Source: Mycobacteriales bacterium (GTDB taxonomy: Bacteria > Actinomycetota > Actinomycetes > Mycobacteriales > SCTD01). Taken from it: a DNA stretch of 64,000 nucleotides. Shown here in pieces: positions 18,828-26,040 of this stretch. Numbering within the stretch: position 1 is the first letter of the stretch; each line of letters begins with the position of its first letter. The DNA is taken from positions 130,319 to 194,318 of the forward strand of contig JAUJOY010000005.1 of the NCBI GenBank assembly GCA_030447385.1. Direction: 5' to 3'. A program made the translations under genes and the position numbers. A model generated the notes under the pieces. The model worked only from the letters and a program-made list of their open reading frames with translations. It was not told the origin of the DNA and ran no database searches.

Positions 18828-19022
18828 GTGCCCGGCTGCCACAGCCTGCCGTGCAGGTCCGAGACGCCTTCCGACGTGTCGACGCCTGATCAGGCGTCGG
18901 CTTCGAGGAACAGCGAGTAACGCGTGCTAGACCCTCGACACATCACCCACATAACGCCGGGTTATCCGACGTGGCCGTCCCACGGGCTCGTACTAAGACG
19001 TACCTATGAAGTCTCTTAGGGG

Positions 19023-19046
19023 TACACTTCTTCTCGGAGAGAGAGG
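19023..19046 (+). promoter_or_regulatory. promoter and RBS of the AbiE pair
   Basis: TACACT at 19023-19028 is a good -10 box and GAGAGAGAGG at 19037-19046 a strong ribosome binding site before the ATG at 19051. Nearby short repeats (CTTAGGGGTAC, ACGTACCT) could be operator half sites, since AbiEi antitoxins repress their own promoter. Confidence 0.4.
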
Positions 19047-19050
19047 TGTC

Positions 19051-19648
19051 ATGACGCCTGATGCGGCCGAGCCTGTTGCTGGCCCCGCTACCGGCTGCCT
19101 TCACGTTCTCGCAGGCACGGGCGCTGGGCACGCCCGTCCGATCCCTCTATGCCTTGCGGGACGCTGGCCTAATCGAGGCTCTCGGTCGAGGCCTGTACTC
19201 GCGTGCCGATGCTGACCCTGCGGATCTCACGTTGCTGGCGGCAACGCTGCGGGCTCCCGGGTCACGTTGTGCTGTGCGTTCCGCGCTGGCCCGGCATGGG
19301 CTGATCGACGACATTCCCATGACGTATGAGCTGGCGCTTCCGCGGGGACGCGCTTGCCGGCGCTGCAGGAACCGATCACCTGGCACCGGTTCGCCCCCGA
19401 GACGTTTGACCTCGGCCGAGAGACCGTGGGTCTGGGGGAGGGGACCTCGATGGGCATCTACGGCGCCGAGCGGTGCATCGTCGACGCCTTCCGGCTGCGC
19501 CGGCTCGAGGGCCCCGAGCCTGGGCAATGAGGCACTTCGGAGGTGGCTGACCCGATCGGGCTCTCAGCCGGCCCGGTTGCTCGAACTGGCTGCCCACTTC
19601 CCGAAGGCCAGCACTCCGCTGCGCCGCTCGCTCGATGTCCTGCTGTGA
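19051..19648 (+). pseudogene. abiEi: AbiEi-type antitoxin, frameshifted
   Basis: A type IV antitoxin with N-terminal winged helix, expected to repress the operon and neutralise the toxin encoded next. After the start the frame shifts near 19075 to LLAPLPAAFTFSQARALGTP, VRSLYALRDAGLIEALGRGL and SRCAVRSALARHGLIDDIPM. It shifts again near 19365 to LPALQEPITWHRFAPETFDL and MGIYGAERCIVDAFRLRRLE, and once more near 19510 to NEALRRWLTRSGSQPARLLE and SLDVLL with TGA at 19646. All expected parts of a protein of about 198 residues occur in order. The stop overlaps the next start (GTGA), giving translational coupling. Confidence 0.8.
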
Positions 19649-20529
19649 GGCCGACCCGGGAGTCCGTCGAGGGCCGTGCCTACCTGGACCTGCAGAACCA
19701 GGCCCGCCGCGACAAGCGCCCCACCGACGAGCCTGTTGGCCCTGTATGCCCTCGAGGGGTTCTTGGCTCGTCTGGCCGCTTCGCCCGAAGCCGATCTGCT
19801 GGTCCTCAAGGGAGGGTTGCTGCTCGCCGCGTTCGGCGCTCGCCGCCCGACCCGGGACGTCGACCTGCAGGCCCACGACGTCAGCAACGATGTCGCGTCC
19901 GTCCTCGCGCTGATCCGGAGCATCGCCGCGATCGACGTCCAGGACGGACTGGACTTCACGCCCGACGGGGCGCGGGCGGAGATCATCAGGGACGCGGAGC
20001 AGTACTCGGGCGTGCGGGTGACCCTGGGCTGCTCTCTCGCCCGCGCCGACGTCAGCTTCCACGTCGACGTCAACGTAGGGGACCCGATAACGCCCCCAGC
20101 GCAGCGCGTTGCCATCCCCAGGCTGCTCGGGGAGAGCCTGCACGTCCTGGGCTACCCGCTCGCCATGGTCCACGCGGAGAAGATCGTCACCGCTGTCGGG
20201 CGAGGCCTGGCGAACACGCGTTGGCGGGACTTCGGTGACCTCTACATCCTCTCCCGGCGGCACGACGTCGACGGGACCGAACTAGCAACAGCCCTGGCCA
20301 CCGTGGCGACTCACCGGCAGATCGAGCTCCGGCCCTCGGGGTCGTCCTAGCCGGCTACCACGACCTCGCCCAGACCCGCTACCAGGCCTGGCGGCGCAAG
20401 AACCGCCGCGACGAGCTGCCGGAGCAGTTCGGCGACGTCCTCAGCCACATCACCGCGTTCGCTGACCCCGCCCTCGGCGGCCGCGTCGCGCAGCTCACCT
20501 GGCGGGCGGCCGAGATCAGCTGGCGCTGA
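19645..20529 (+). pseudogene. abiEii: AbiEii-type nucleotidyltransferase toxin, frameshifted
   Basis: Partner toxin of the AbiE system (DUF1814/nucleotidyltransferase family), which modifies a nucleic-acid target such as tRNA. The GTG at 19645 starts MRPTRESVEGRAYLDLQNQA. A shift near 19733 leads to LLALYALEGFLARLAASPEA and the catalytic region LLVLKGGLLLAAFGARRPTR followed by DVDLQ, the K-G-G and T-R-D-x-D motifs. The later part has VDVNVGDPITPPAQR and MVHAEKIVTAVGRGLANTRW with the RDFGDLYIL helix. A last shift near 20345 gives the tail GYHDLAQTRYQAWRRKNRRD to TGA at 20529. Length is close to 294 codons as usual. Confidence 0.82.
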
Positions 20530-20570
20530 TCGGACGAACGCCTCCCGAAGGGCCTGTTCGGGTGGCCCTC

Positions 20571-20613
20571 CGTGGGTTCCGCGTGGGTTGGCCGTGGGTT
20601 AGCCGTGGGCTAG
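20571..20613. repeat. four tandem 11-bp repeats at right end of island
   Basis: CGTGGGTTCCG, CGTGGGTTGGC, CGTGGGTTAGC and CGTGGGCTAGA follow one another with a period of exactly 11 bases. One further copy lies at the left end (11899). One unit per helical turn suggests cooperative binding of integrase or excisionase on one DNA face. Confidence 0.6.
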
Positions 20614-20674
20614 ACAGGAGTCAAAAGGGGCTTTTGGAGGTCTCCAGCGGTCACGAACGTGTGTGCTAAAAAGG

Positions 20675-20688
20675 CCTCTGACCTGCGA
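20675..20688. repeat. 14-bp inverted repeat near right end of island
   Basis: CCTCTGACCTGCGA is the exact reverse complement of 11847-11860 and lies eight bases inside the right attachment site. Confidence 0.55.
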
Positions 20689-20694
20689 TTTTCC

Positions 20695-20768
20695 TGGAGC
20701 GGGCGACGGGAATCGAACCCGCGTAGCCAGTTTGGAAGACTGGGGCTCTACCATTGAGCTACGCCCGC
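20695..20768 (-). tRNA. tRNA-Gly(UCC)
   Basis: A complete cloverleaf of 71 bases plus encoded CCA (20695-20697). The acceptor arms GCGGGCG and CGCCCGC pair perfectly. The anticodon loop CTTCCAA carries TCC. The T loop is TTCGATT. It decodes GGA and perhaps GGG glycine codons. Its 3' half is the attachment site of the island to the left. The tRNA at the right junction is intact because the element carries the replacement sequence. Confidence 0.95.
20697..20739 (-). repeat. right attachment site within tRNA-Gly
   Basis: Forty-three bases identical to 11782-11824, from the second base of CCA to the anticodon loop of the tRNA. Crossover is likely within this block. Confidence 0.88.
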
Positions 20769-20784
20769 GCGCAGTGCGACCCCG

Positions 20785-20790
20785 TACAGT
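20785..20790 (+). promoter_or_regulatory. -10 box of tRNA-Pro
   Basis: TACAGT lies 14 bases before the mature 5' end of tRNA-Pro, so transcription would begin about eight bases upstream of the tRNA. Confidence 0.4.
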
Positions 20791-20804
20791 GGGCCTCAGT
20801 CACG

Positions 20805-20880
20805 CGGGGCGTAGCGTAGTGGCTAGCGCGCCTGCTTTGGGAGCAGGAGATCGGGAGTTCGAATCTCCCCGCCCCGACCA
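20805..20880 (+). tRNA. tRNA-Pro(UGG)
   Basis: A complete tRNA of 76 bases with CCA encoded (20878-20880). The acceptor CGGGGCG pairs with CGCCCCG. The anticodon stem-loop CTGCTTTGGGAGCAG carries TGG. The T loop is TTCGAAT. It reads CCA and related proline codons. It is divergent from tRNA-Gly and 61 bases upstream of tig. Confidence 0.95.
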
Positions 20881-20941
20881 CTACTCCCTCCTCCGGCGCG
20901 CTCCGTCATGTCAGGTGCCGTTCTCGAGAGAAGGACCCGCT

Positions 20942-22345
20942 GTGCAGAGTGCCGTCGAGACCCTGAGCCCCACCCGGGTCCGCCTCACCATCGAGGTCCC
21001 TTTCGCCGAGCTCAAGCCCGAGGTCGACAAGGCGTACAGGACGATCGGCGCGCAGATCAAGGTGCAGGGCTTCCGCCCCGGCAAGGTGCCGCCGCGGATC
21101 CTCGACCAGCGGGTGGGGCGCAGCGTCGTGCTGGAGGAGGCCGTGCAGGAGGCACTGCCGCGCCTCTACACCGAGGCCGTGACCGAGTTGGGCGTCCTGC
21201 CCGTCGGTCGCCCGTCGGTCGACGTCACCAAGCTCGACGACGGCGTGGAGCTGGCGTTCACCGCTGAGGTCGACGTCCGCCCCGAGTTCGAGCTCCCCGC
21301 GTACGACTCGCTGAGCGTCACGGTGCCGGCCATCGTGGTCACCGACGAGGAGATCGCGACGGACATCGACGAGCTGCGGGACAACTTCAGCACCCTCTCC
21401 CCGGTGGAGCGGCCCGCTGCCGACGGGGACTACCTGACCCTCGACCTGGCAGCCACCGTCGAAGGCAAGGAGGTGCCCGGTGGTACCGCGGGCGACCTGA
21501 GCTACCGGATCGGCAAGGGGGACCTGCTCGAGGGGATCGACGAGGCGGTTCTCGGGGCATCGGCCGGCGACGCCAGGACGTTTCAGACCACCCTGATCGC
21601 CGGCGAGTTCGCCGGGCAGACGTCCGACGTCGCCGTGACCGTGCGCAGCGTCAACGAGCGCGTCCTGCCCGAGCTGGACGACGCCTTCGCCACCACCACC
21701 GGCTTCACGTCGGTGGAGGAGCTGCGAAACGATGTACGCAGCCGCTTCGAGCGCATGCGCAAGCTCGAGCAGGGCATCGAGGCGCGGGACCAGGTCCTCG
21801 ATGCGCTCCTCGCCGCGGTGGACATGCCGCTGCCGGAGTCCGTCGTCGAGGCCGAGATCGAGTGGCGCCGCGAGAGCATGGGCTCGCAGCTGCAGCAGGC
21901 CGGCCAGACCCTCGGCCAGTTCCTCGAGAGCCAGGGCAAGGGCGAGGAGGAGTTCGAGGAGGAGCTCCGGGCGACCGCTGCGCATGCTGTCAAGGCGCAG
22001 TTCGTGCTCGATGCCGTCGCGGACGCCGAGCAGATCGGGGTCACCGAGCCCGAGCTCAGCGACCAGATCGTGCGGCGTGCGCAGCAGGCCCGGGTCTCCC
22101 CCGAGCAGTACGCGCAGACGCTCGTGGAGGCCGGCGGACTGCAGGGTCTTGTCGCGGAGGTGCGCCGAGGCAAGGCGCTGGCCACGGTCATGCGAGCGGC
22201 CACGATCCTGGACCCCGCAGGCGCCACCGTCGACCTGGAGGAGCTGCGCGAGGACCTGTCGGCCGATGACACGGAGCACGACGAGGACGGCCGCCCCTTC
22301 CACACCCACCCCGACGGCTCGGTGCACTACCTCGACGAGGACTGA
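20942..22345 (+). CDS. tig: trigger factor
   Basis: Ribosome-bound chaperone and peptidyl-prolyl isomerase that meets nascent chains at the exit tunnel. It has 467 residues. The GTG at 20942 after AGAAGGA gives VQSAVETLSPTRVRLTIEV, the normal N-terminus; the frame stays open through the tRNA-Pro but that part is not coding. The ribosome-binding signature GFRPGKVPPRIL is near residue 43. The FKBP-like PPIase domain (about 150-245) includes DGDYLTLDLAATVEGKEVP and DLLEGIDEAVLGASAGD. The C-terminal helical cradle follows, with an acidic His-rich end (DDTEHDEDGRPFHTHPDGSV). It heads the tig-clpP1-clpP2-clpX cluster, linking folding with degradation. Confidence 0.96.
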   Translation: MQSAVETLSPTRVRLTIEVPFAELKPEVDKAYRTIGAQIKVQGFRPGKVPPRILDQRVGRSVVLEEAVQEALPRLYTEAVTELGVLPVGRPSVDVTKLDDGVELAFTAEVDVRPEFELPAYDSLSVTVPAIVVTDEEIATDIDELRDNFSTLSPVERPAADGDYLTLDLAATVEGKEVPGGTAGDLSYRIGKGDLLEGIDEAVLGASAGDARTFQTTLIAGEFAGQTSDVAVTVRSVNERVLPELDDAFATTTGFTSVEELRNDVRSRFERMRKLEQGIEARDQVLDALLAAVDMPLPESVVEAEIEWRRESMGSQLQQAGQTLGQFLESQGKGEEEFEEELRATAAHAVKAQFVLDAVADAEQIGVTEPELSDQIVRRAQQARVSPEQYAQTLVEAGGLQGLVAEVRRGKALATVMRAATILDPAGATVDLEELREDLSADDTEHDEDGRPFHTHPDGSVHYLDED

Positions 22346-22402
22346 GCCTGCGCCCACAGCGAAACGGGTGCTCGGCGGGGAGTGCCTGTCGGGGTACGGC
22401 GT

Positions 22403-22408
22403 TAGGGT
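22403..22408 (+). promoter_or_regulatory. possible -10 box upstream of clpP1
   Basis: TAGGGT about 47 bases before the clpP1 start. Actinobacterial clpP genes are often under a stress activator, but I see no clear ClgR-type operator here. Confidence 0.3.
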
Positions 22409-22454
22409 CCCTGACAGGTAGCACCGCCCCACCACAGATCCGAGGCAGGACTTC

Positions 22455-23132
22455 GTGACCTTCTCCTCTCCGGCCCCTGGCCCGAGACCGGCGCTCGCGG
22501 TGGCGGTGCTCGGAGCCGCCACGCCGGCTCCGCTGGCTCGCAGCAACGGCAGCGACATGGGCCTCGACGCGCAGGTGTTCAACCGGCTGCTCAAGGAGCG
22601 CATCATCTTCCTCGGCTCACCGGTGATGGACGAGATCGCCAACGCGATCTGCGCCCAGCTGCTGCTGCTCGCCGCCGAGGACCCCGAGCGGGACATCTTC
22701 CTCTACATCAACTCCCCTGGCGGCTCCGTCTCGGCCGGCATGGCGATCTACGACACCATGCAGTTCGTGGCCAACGACGTCGCCACCGTGGGCCTCGGGC
22801 TCGCGGCCTCGATGGGCCAGTTCCTGCTCTGCGCCGGCGCCAACGGCAAGCGCTACGCCACGCCGCACGCGCGGATCATGATGCACCAGCCCTCCGGTGG
22901 CATCGGCGGCACGGCGTCCGACATCGCCATCCAGGCCGAGCAGATGCTCTACACGAAGAACAAGATGGCCGAGCGCATCGCCTTCCACACCGGTCAGACC
23001 GTGGAGCAGATCAACAAGGACTCCGACCGGGACAGGTGGTTCTCCGCGGACGAGGCCAAGGAATACGGCTTCGTCGACCACGTCGTCAGCGGCGCGACAC
23101 AGGTGCCGTCCGGCGCCGGCACCCGGGCCTAG
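22455..23132 (+). CDS. clpP1: ATP-dependent Clp protease subunit ClpP1
   Basis: Serine protease subunit of 225 residues that forms a mixed tetradecamer with ClpP2 and degrades proteins fed in by ClpX or ClpC. The GTG at 22455 follows GAGGCAGGA. The first 35 residues are a variable leader, removed in relatives; the conserved part begins near [20 protein letters not shown]. The catalytic triad is complete: Ser119 in GLAASMGQF, His144 in MMHQPSGG, and Asp in [14 protein letters not shown]. The gene is 12 bases upstream of clpP2 and intact. Confidence 0.95.
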   Translation: MTFSSPAPGPRPALAVAVLGAATPAPLARSNGSDMGLDAQVFNRLLKERIIFLGSPVMDEIANAICAQLLLLAAEDPERDIFLYINSPGGSVSAGMAIYDTMQFVANDVATVGLGLAASMGQFLLCAGANGKRYATPHARIMMHQPSGGIGGTASDIAIQAEQMLYTKNKMAERIAFHTGQTVEQINKDSDRDRWFSADEAKEYGFVDHVVSGATQVPSGAGTRA

Positions 23133-23144
23133 GAGGACCAGGAC

Positions 23145-23776
23145 ATGACCTTTACGGACCCGACCAGCTACACGATCCCGATCGTCATCGAGCAGACCTC
23201 CCGGGGCGAGCGCTCGTTCGACATCTACAGCCGGCTGCTCAAGGAGCGCATCATCTTCCTGGGGACGCCGATTGACGACGGGGTGGCCAACGTCGTCATG
23301 GCGCAGCTGCTGCACCTGGAGTCCGAGGACCCCGACCGCGACATCTCCATCTACATCAACTCCCCCGGCGGCTCGTTCACCGCCCTGACGGCCATCTACG
23401 ACACGATGCAGTTCGTCAAGCCTCAGATCCAGACGATCTGCATGGGCCAGGCCGCCTCGGCGGCCGCGGTCCTGCTCGCCGCCGGCACCAAAGGCAAGCG
23501 GCTGGCCCTGGAGCACGCCCGGGTGCTCATCCACCAGCCCTCGGGCGGCGGGGAGGGGCAGTCCAGCGACATCGAGATCCAGGCCCGCGAGATCCTGCAT
23601 GCGGGCCCTGCTCGAGCAGATGCTGGCCGACCACACCGGGCGCGACGCCGCCCTCATCCGCACGGACATCGAGCGCGACAAGATCCTCACCGCGGCGGAG
23701 GCGGTGGACTACGGCCTGATCGACGAGGTCGTCGCCACCTGCAAGACCACCGCGTCCGCTGCCGCCGGGGCGCTAG
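23145..23776 (+). pseudogene. clpP2: ClpP2 protease subunit, frame broken once
   Basis: Second ClpP subunit. It opens [20 protein letters not shown] with ATG at 23145 after GGAGGACCAGGAC. Ser105 in [14 protein letters not shown] and His130 in [12 protein letters not shown] are in place. At about 23596 the frame is lost: [10 protein letters not shown] is followed in another frame by [40 protein letters not shown] and [11 protein letters not shown]. Two bases appear to be missing from the conserved ILRMRALL junction. ClpP2 is usually essential in actinomycetes, so I infer a sequence error rather than a real mutation. The stop is uncertain: in the second frame no stop occurs before clpX, and the end given here is a TAG in a neighbouring frame. 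Confidence 0.85.
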
Positions 23777-23946
23777 CCGGCCCCTCGAGGGCCGGCCGGC
23801 GGGCGGTGCGAAGCCCGCCGCCGCGTGACCTTCTCGAACGGCGCCAACCGCCCGACACGGAAGCACTGCAACGCAGGCGCATCAGGCAGTACCGTCGACC
23901 ACCAGAGCACCGGCATCCGCTCGACGACAGGGACGAGGACCACGAG

Positions 23947-25224
23947 GTGGCACGCATCGGGGACGGCGGCGACCTGCTGAAGTGCTCGTTCTGCGGGAAG
24001 TCGCAGAAGCAGGTCAAGAAGCTGATCGCCGGTCCCGGGGTCTACATCTGCGACGAGTGCATCGACCTGTGCAACGAGATCATCGAGGAGGAGCTGTCCG
24101 AGAGCTCCGAGCTCAAGTGGGACGAGCTCCCGAAGCCTCGCGAGATCTACGACTTCCTCGACGGCTACGTCATCGGCCAGGAGACCGCCAAGCGGACCCT
24201 CGCGGTCGCGGTCTACAACCACTACAAGCGGGTCCAGTCCGGCGGCAACGACAAGGACCCCGTCGAGCTGCAGAAGAGCAACATCCTGCTGCTCGGGCCG
24301 ACCGGGTGCGGCAAGACCCTGCTGGCGCAGACCCTGGCCAAGATGCTCAACGTCCCGTTCGCCATCGCCGACGCGACCGCCCTCACTGAGGCCGGCTACG
24401 TCGGTGAGGACGTGGAGAACATCCTGCTCAAGCTGATCCAGGCCGCCGACTACGACGTCAAGAAGGCCGAGACCGGGATCATCTACATCGACGAGGTCGA
24501 CAAGATCGCCCGCAAGAGCGAGAACCCGTCGATCACCAGGGACGTCTCCGGTGAAGGGGTCCAGCAGGCGCTGCTGAAGATCCTCGAGGGCACGACCGCC
24601 TCGGTCCCGCCACAGGGCGGTCGCAAGCACCCGCACCAGGAGTTCATCCAGATCGACACCACCAACGTGCTGTTCATCGTCGGGGGAGCCTTCGCCGGGC
24701 TCGACAAGGTCATCGAGCAGCGCACCAACAAGAAGGCCATCGGGTTTACCTCGATCAACCACTCCAAGCACGAGGTCGACGCCGGCCACGTCTTCGGCGA
24801 GGCCATGCCCGAGGACCTGCTCAAGTACGGGATGATCCCGGAGTTCATCGGCCGCCTGCCGGTGCTGACGAGCGTGCACAACCTCGACAAGGACGCGCTC
24901 ATCGCGATCCTCACCGAGCCGAAGAACGCGCTGGTGAGGCAGTACGCCCGGCTGTTCGAGCTCGACTCGGTCGAGTTGGAGTTCACCGAGGACGCCCTCG
25001 ACTCCATCGCCGAGCAGGCCATCAAGCGGGGCACCGGCGCCCGCGGCCTGCGCGCGATCATGGAGGAGGTGCTGCTGTCGGTGATGTACGACCTGCCGAG
25101 CCGCAGCGACGTCTCCAAGTGCGTGGTCACGCGCGAGGTCGTGCTCGAGCACGTCAGTCCCACCCTCGTGCCCCGCGACGCCGCCACCCCCACGCGCCGG
25201 GAGCGGCGCGAGAAGTCGGCCTAG
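23947..25224 (+). CDS. clpX: ATP-dependent Clp protease ATPase subunit ClpX
   Basis: AAA+ unfoldase of 425 residues that selects substrates and threads them into ClpP. The GTG at 23947 gives [20 protein letters not shown], the standard start. The zinc-binding domain has CSFC and CDECIDLC. Walker [11 protein letters not shown] is near residue 117 and Walker [11 protein letters not shown] near 180. The pore loop and sensor regions follow ([20 protein letters not shown], then [13 protein letters not shown]). The end has [16 protein letters not shown]. The open frame extends upstream into clpP2 without a stop, but relatives do not carry that extension. The TAG at 25222 overlaps the stop of the convergent thioesterase gene. 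Confidence 0.96.
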   Translation: MARIGDGGDLLKCSFCGKSQKQVKKLIAGPGVYICDECIDLCNEIIEEELSESSELKWDELPKPREIYDFLDGYVIGQETAKRTLAVAVYNHYKRVQSGGNDKDPVELQKSNILLLGPTGCGKTLLAQTLAKMLNVPFAIADATALTEAGYVGEDVENILLKLIQAADYDVKKAETGIIYIDEVDKIARKSENPSITRDVSGEGVQQALLKILEGTTASVPPQGGRKHPHQEFIQIDTTNVLFIVGGAFAGLDKVIEQRTNKKAIGFTSINHSKHEVDAGHVFGEAMPEDLLKYGMIPEFIGRLPVLTSVHNLDKDALIAILTEPKNALVRQYARLFELDSVELEFTEDALDSIAEQAIKRGTGARGLRAIMEEVLLSVMYDLPSRSDVSKCVVTREVVLEHVSPTLVPRDAATPTRRERREKSA

Positions 25225-25981
25225 ATCCGGGGCTGGTCCAGCCGGTAGCCCGCCAGCTGCCGGGCCTGCGCGACGAGCCGCCCCCGGCTGTCCCAGATCT
25301 CGCACTCCTCGTCGAGCCAGCCGTCGCGCAGCAGCCGGCCCGCTGGACGACCTGCAGCCAGCCGGGCGCGAGCAGCCCGCGCACGTGCACCGTCAGCTCC
25401 AGCGTCGGCACCCAGCCCATCAGGCCCAGGTCGAAGGTGACCGGCGGCATCGCATCGGCGAAGACCAGCAGGTCCACCGGAGCCACAGCCGCCTCGTCGG
25501 CCCACCGCATCCAGCCCCGGACCTCGGCTCTGCCCTGCGGTGCTCCGACCGCCCACTGCGCGGAGGCCGGGTCGACCCGCAGGTCGACGTGGTCGAAGTA
25601 GCCCACGGCCCGGCCCGTGGGACCGACCGGGGGCACCCGCGGGCAGTCCTCGACGGGCGGCAGGGCAGGAGGTCCGCCGGGCGCCGACCAGAAGGGCTCC
25701 GCGTCCGTCCAGGTCCCGGCCGACAGCAGCACCTCCATCCTCGTCACCCCCTGCTGGCGGAGCCCGACTCGGGAGGTGGCAACCCGGCGGCCGGTCCGAA
25801 GCCGCTCGACCTCGACGGTGGCGGCGCCGGGGTCGGGCGGACGGACGAAGTGGGCGCTGACGGCCATCGGGTGCGGGGAGTCCTCGTCGAGGGCGCGCGC
25901 CACCGCGGCCCGCAGCAGGTAGCCACCGTGCGGCTTGTCGCCGACCGACCAGCTGGGGTCGATGTCGACGGCGCTCTCCAC
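25221..25981 (-). pseudogene. acyl-CoA thioesterase-family protein, frameshifted
   Basis: A double hot-dog thioesterase (TesB-like/Thioesterase_3 family) that would hydrolyse acyl-CoA esters. The chain reads VESAVDIDPSWSVGDKPHGG, YLLRAAVARAL and HPMAVSAHFVRPPDPGAATV for the first hot-dog, then FDHVDLRVDPASAQWAVGAP, GWMRWADEAAVAPVDLLVFA and LGLMGWVPTLELTVHVRGLL for the second. Near 25345 the frame shifts to LLRDGWLDEECEIWDSRGRL and VAQARQLAGYRLDQP, ending in TAG at 25221. One indel breaks it. The start is uncertain: the GTG at 25981 is the first reasonable codon, but relatives are about 15 residues longer. It faces clpX tail to tail and is divergent from valS. Confidence 0.8.
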
Positions 25982-26028
25982 GGCGAGGAAGCCTACGGAC
26001 GCAGCCGAATCCGCCGCTGTCCCCTCCC

Positions 26029-26034
26029 TAGACT
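26029..26034 (+). promoter_or_regulatory. -10 box, leaderless valS promoter
   Basis: TAGACT followed by six bases and then GTG at 26041. Transcription would begin on the start codon, so no ribosome binding site or T-box leader is present. Confidence 0.55.
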
Positions 26035-26040
26035 GGCGCC

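Larger units (their letters stand above)
11782..20739. mobile_element. integrative mobilizable element in tRNA-Gly
   Basis: About 8.96 kb bounded by a perfect 43-bp direct repeat taken from the 3' half of tRNA-Gly(UCC): 11782-11824 and 20697-20739. The intact tRNA lies at the right end, restored by the element. Inside, in order, are a tyrosine integrase, an excisionase, a MobF relaxase-helicase, a possible oriT, three small genes and an AbiEi/AbiEii pair. No coupling protein, type IV secretion genes or replication initiator was found. It is therefore best described as mobilizable rather than self-conjugative. The integrase lies 80 bp from the left attachment site, as expected for this class. 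Confidence 0.85.

Noticed and set aside
20571-20613. Short CRISPR-like array
   Set aside because: The units are 11 bases with no spacers between them, and no cas gene is near.
11782-20739. Prophage
   Set aside because: An integrase and excisionase are present but there are no capsid, tail, terminase or lysis genes. The MobF relaxase points to a mobilizable element.
20906-22696. Very long open frame on the minus strand opposite tig and the start of clpP1
   Set aside because: It is an effect of high GC third positions. The plus-strand proteins are clearly conserved and the antisense translation is Arg/Leu-rich with no family features.
23599-23946. A true ClpP2-ClpX fusion protein
   Set aside because: The linker has no conserved residues, ClpX begins normally at 23947 and an upstream indel already shows that the frame is unreliable here.
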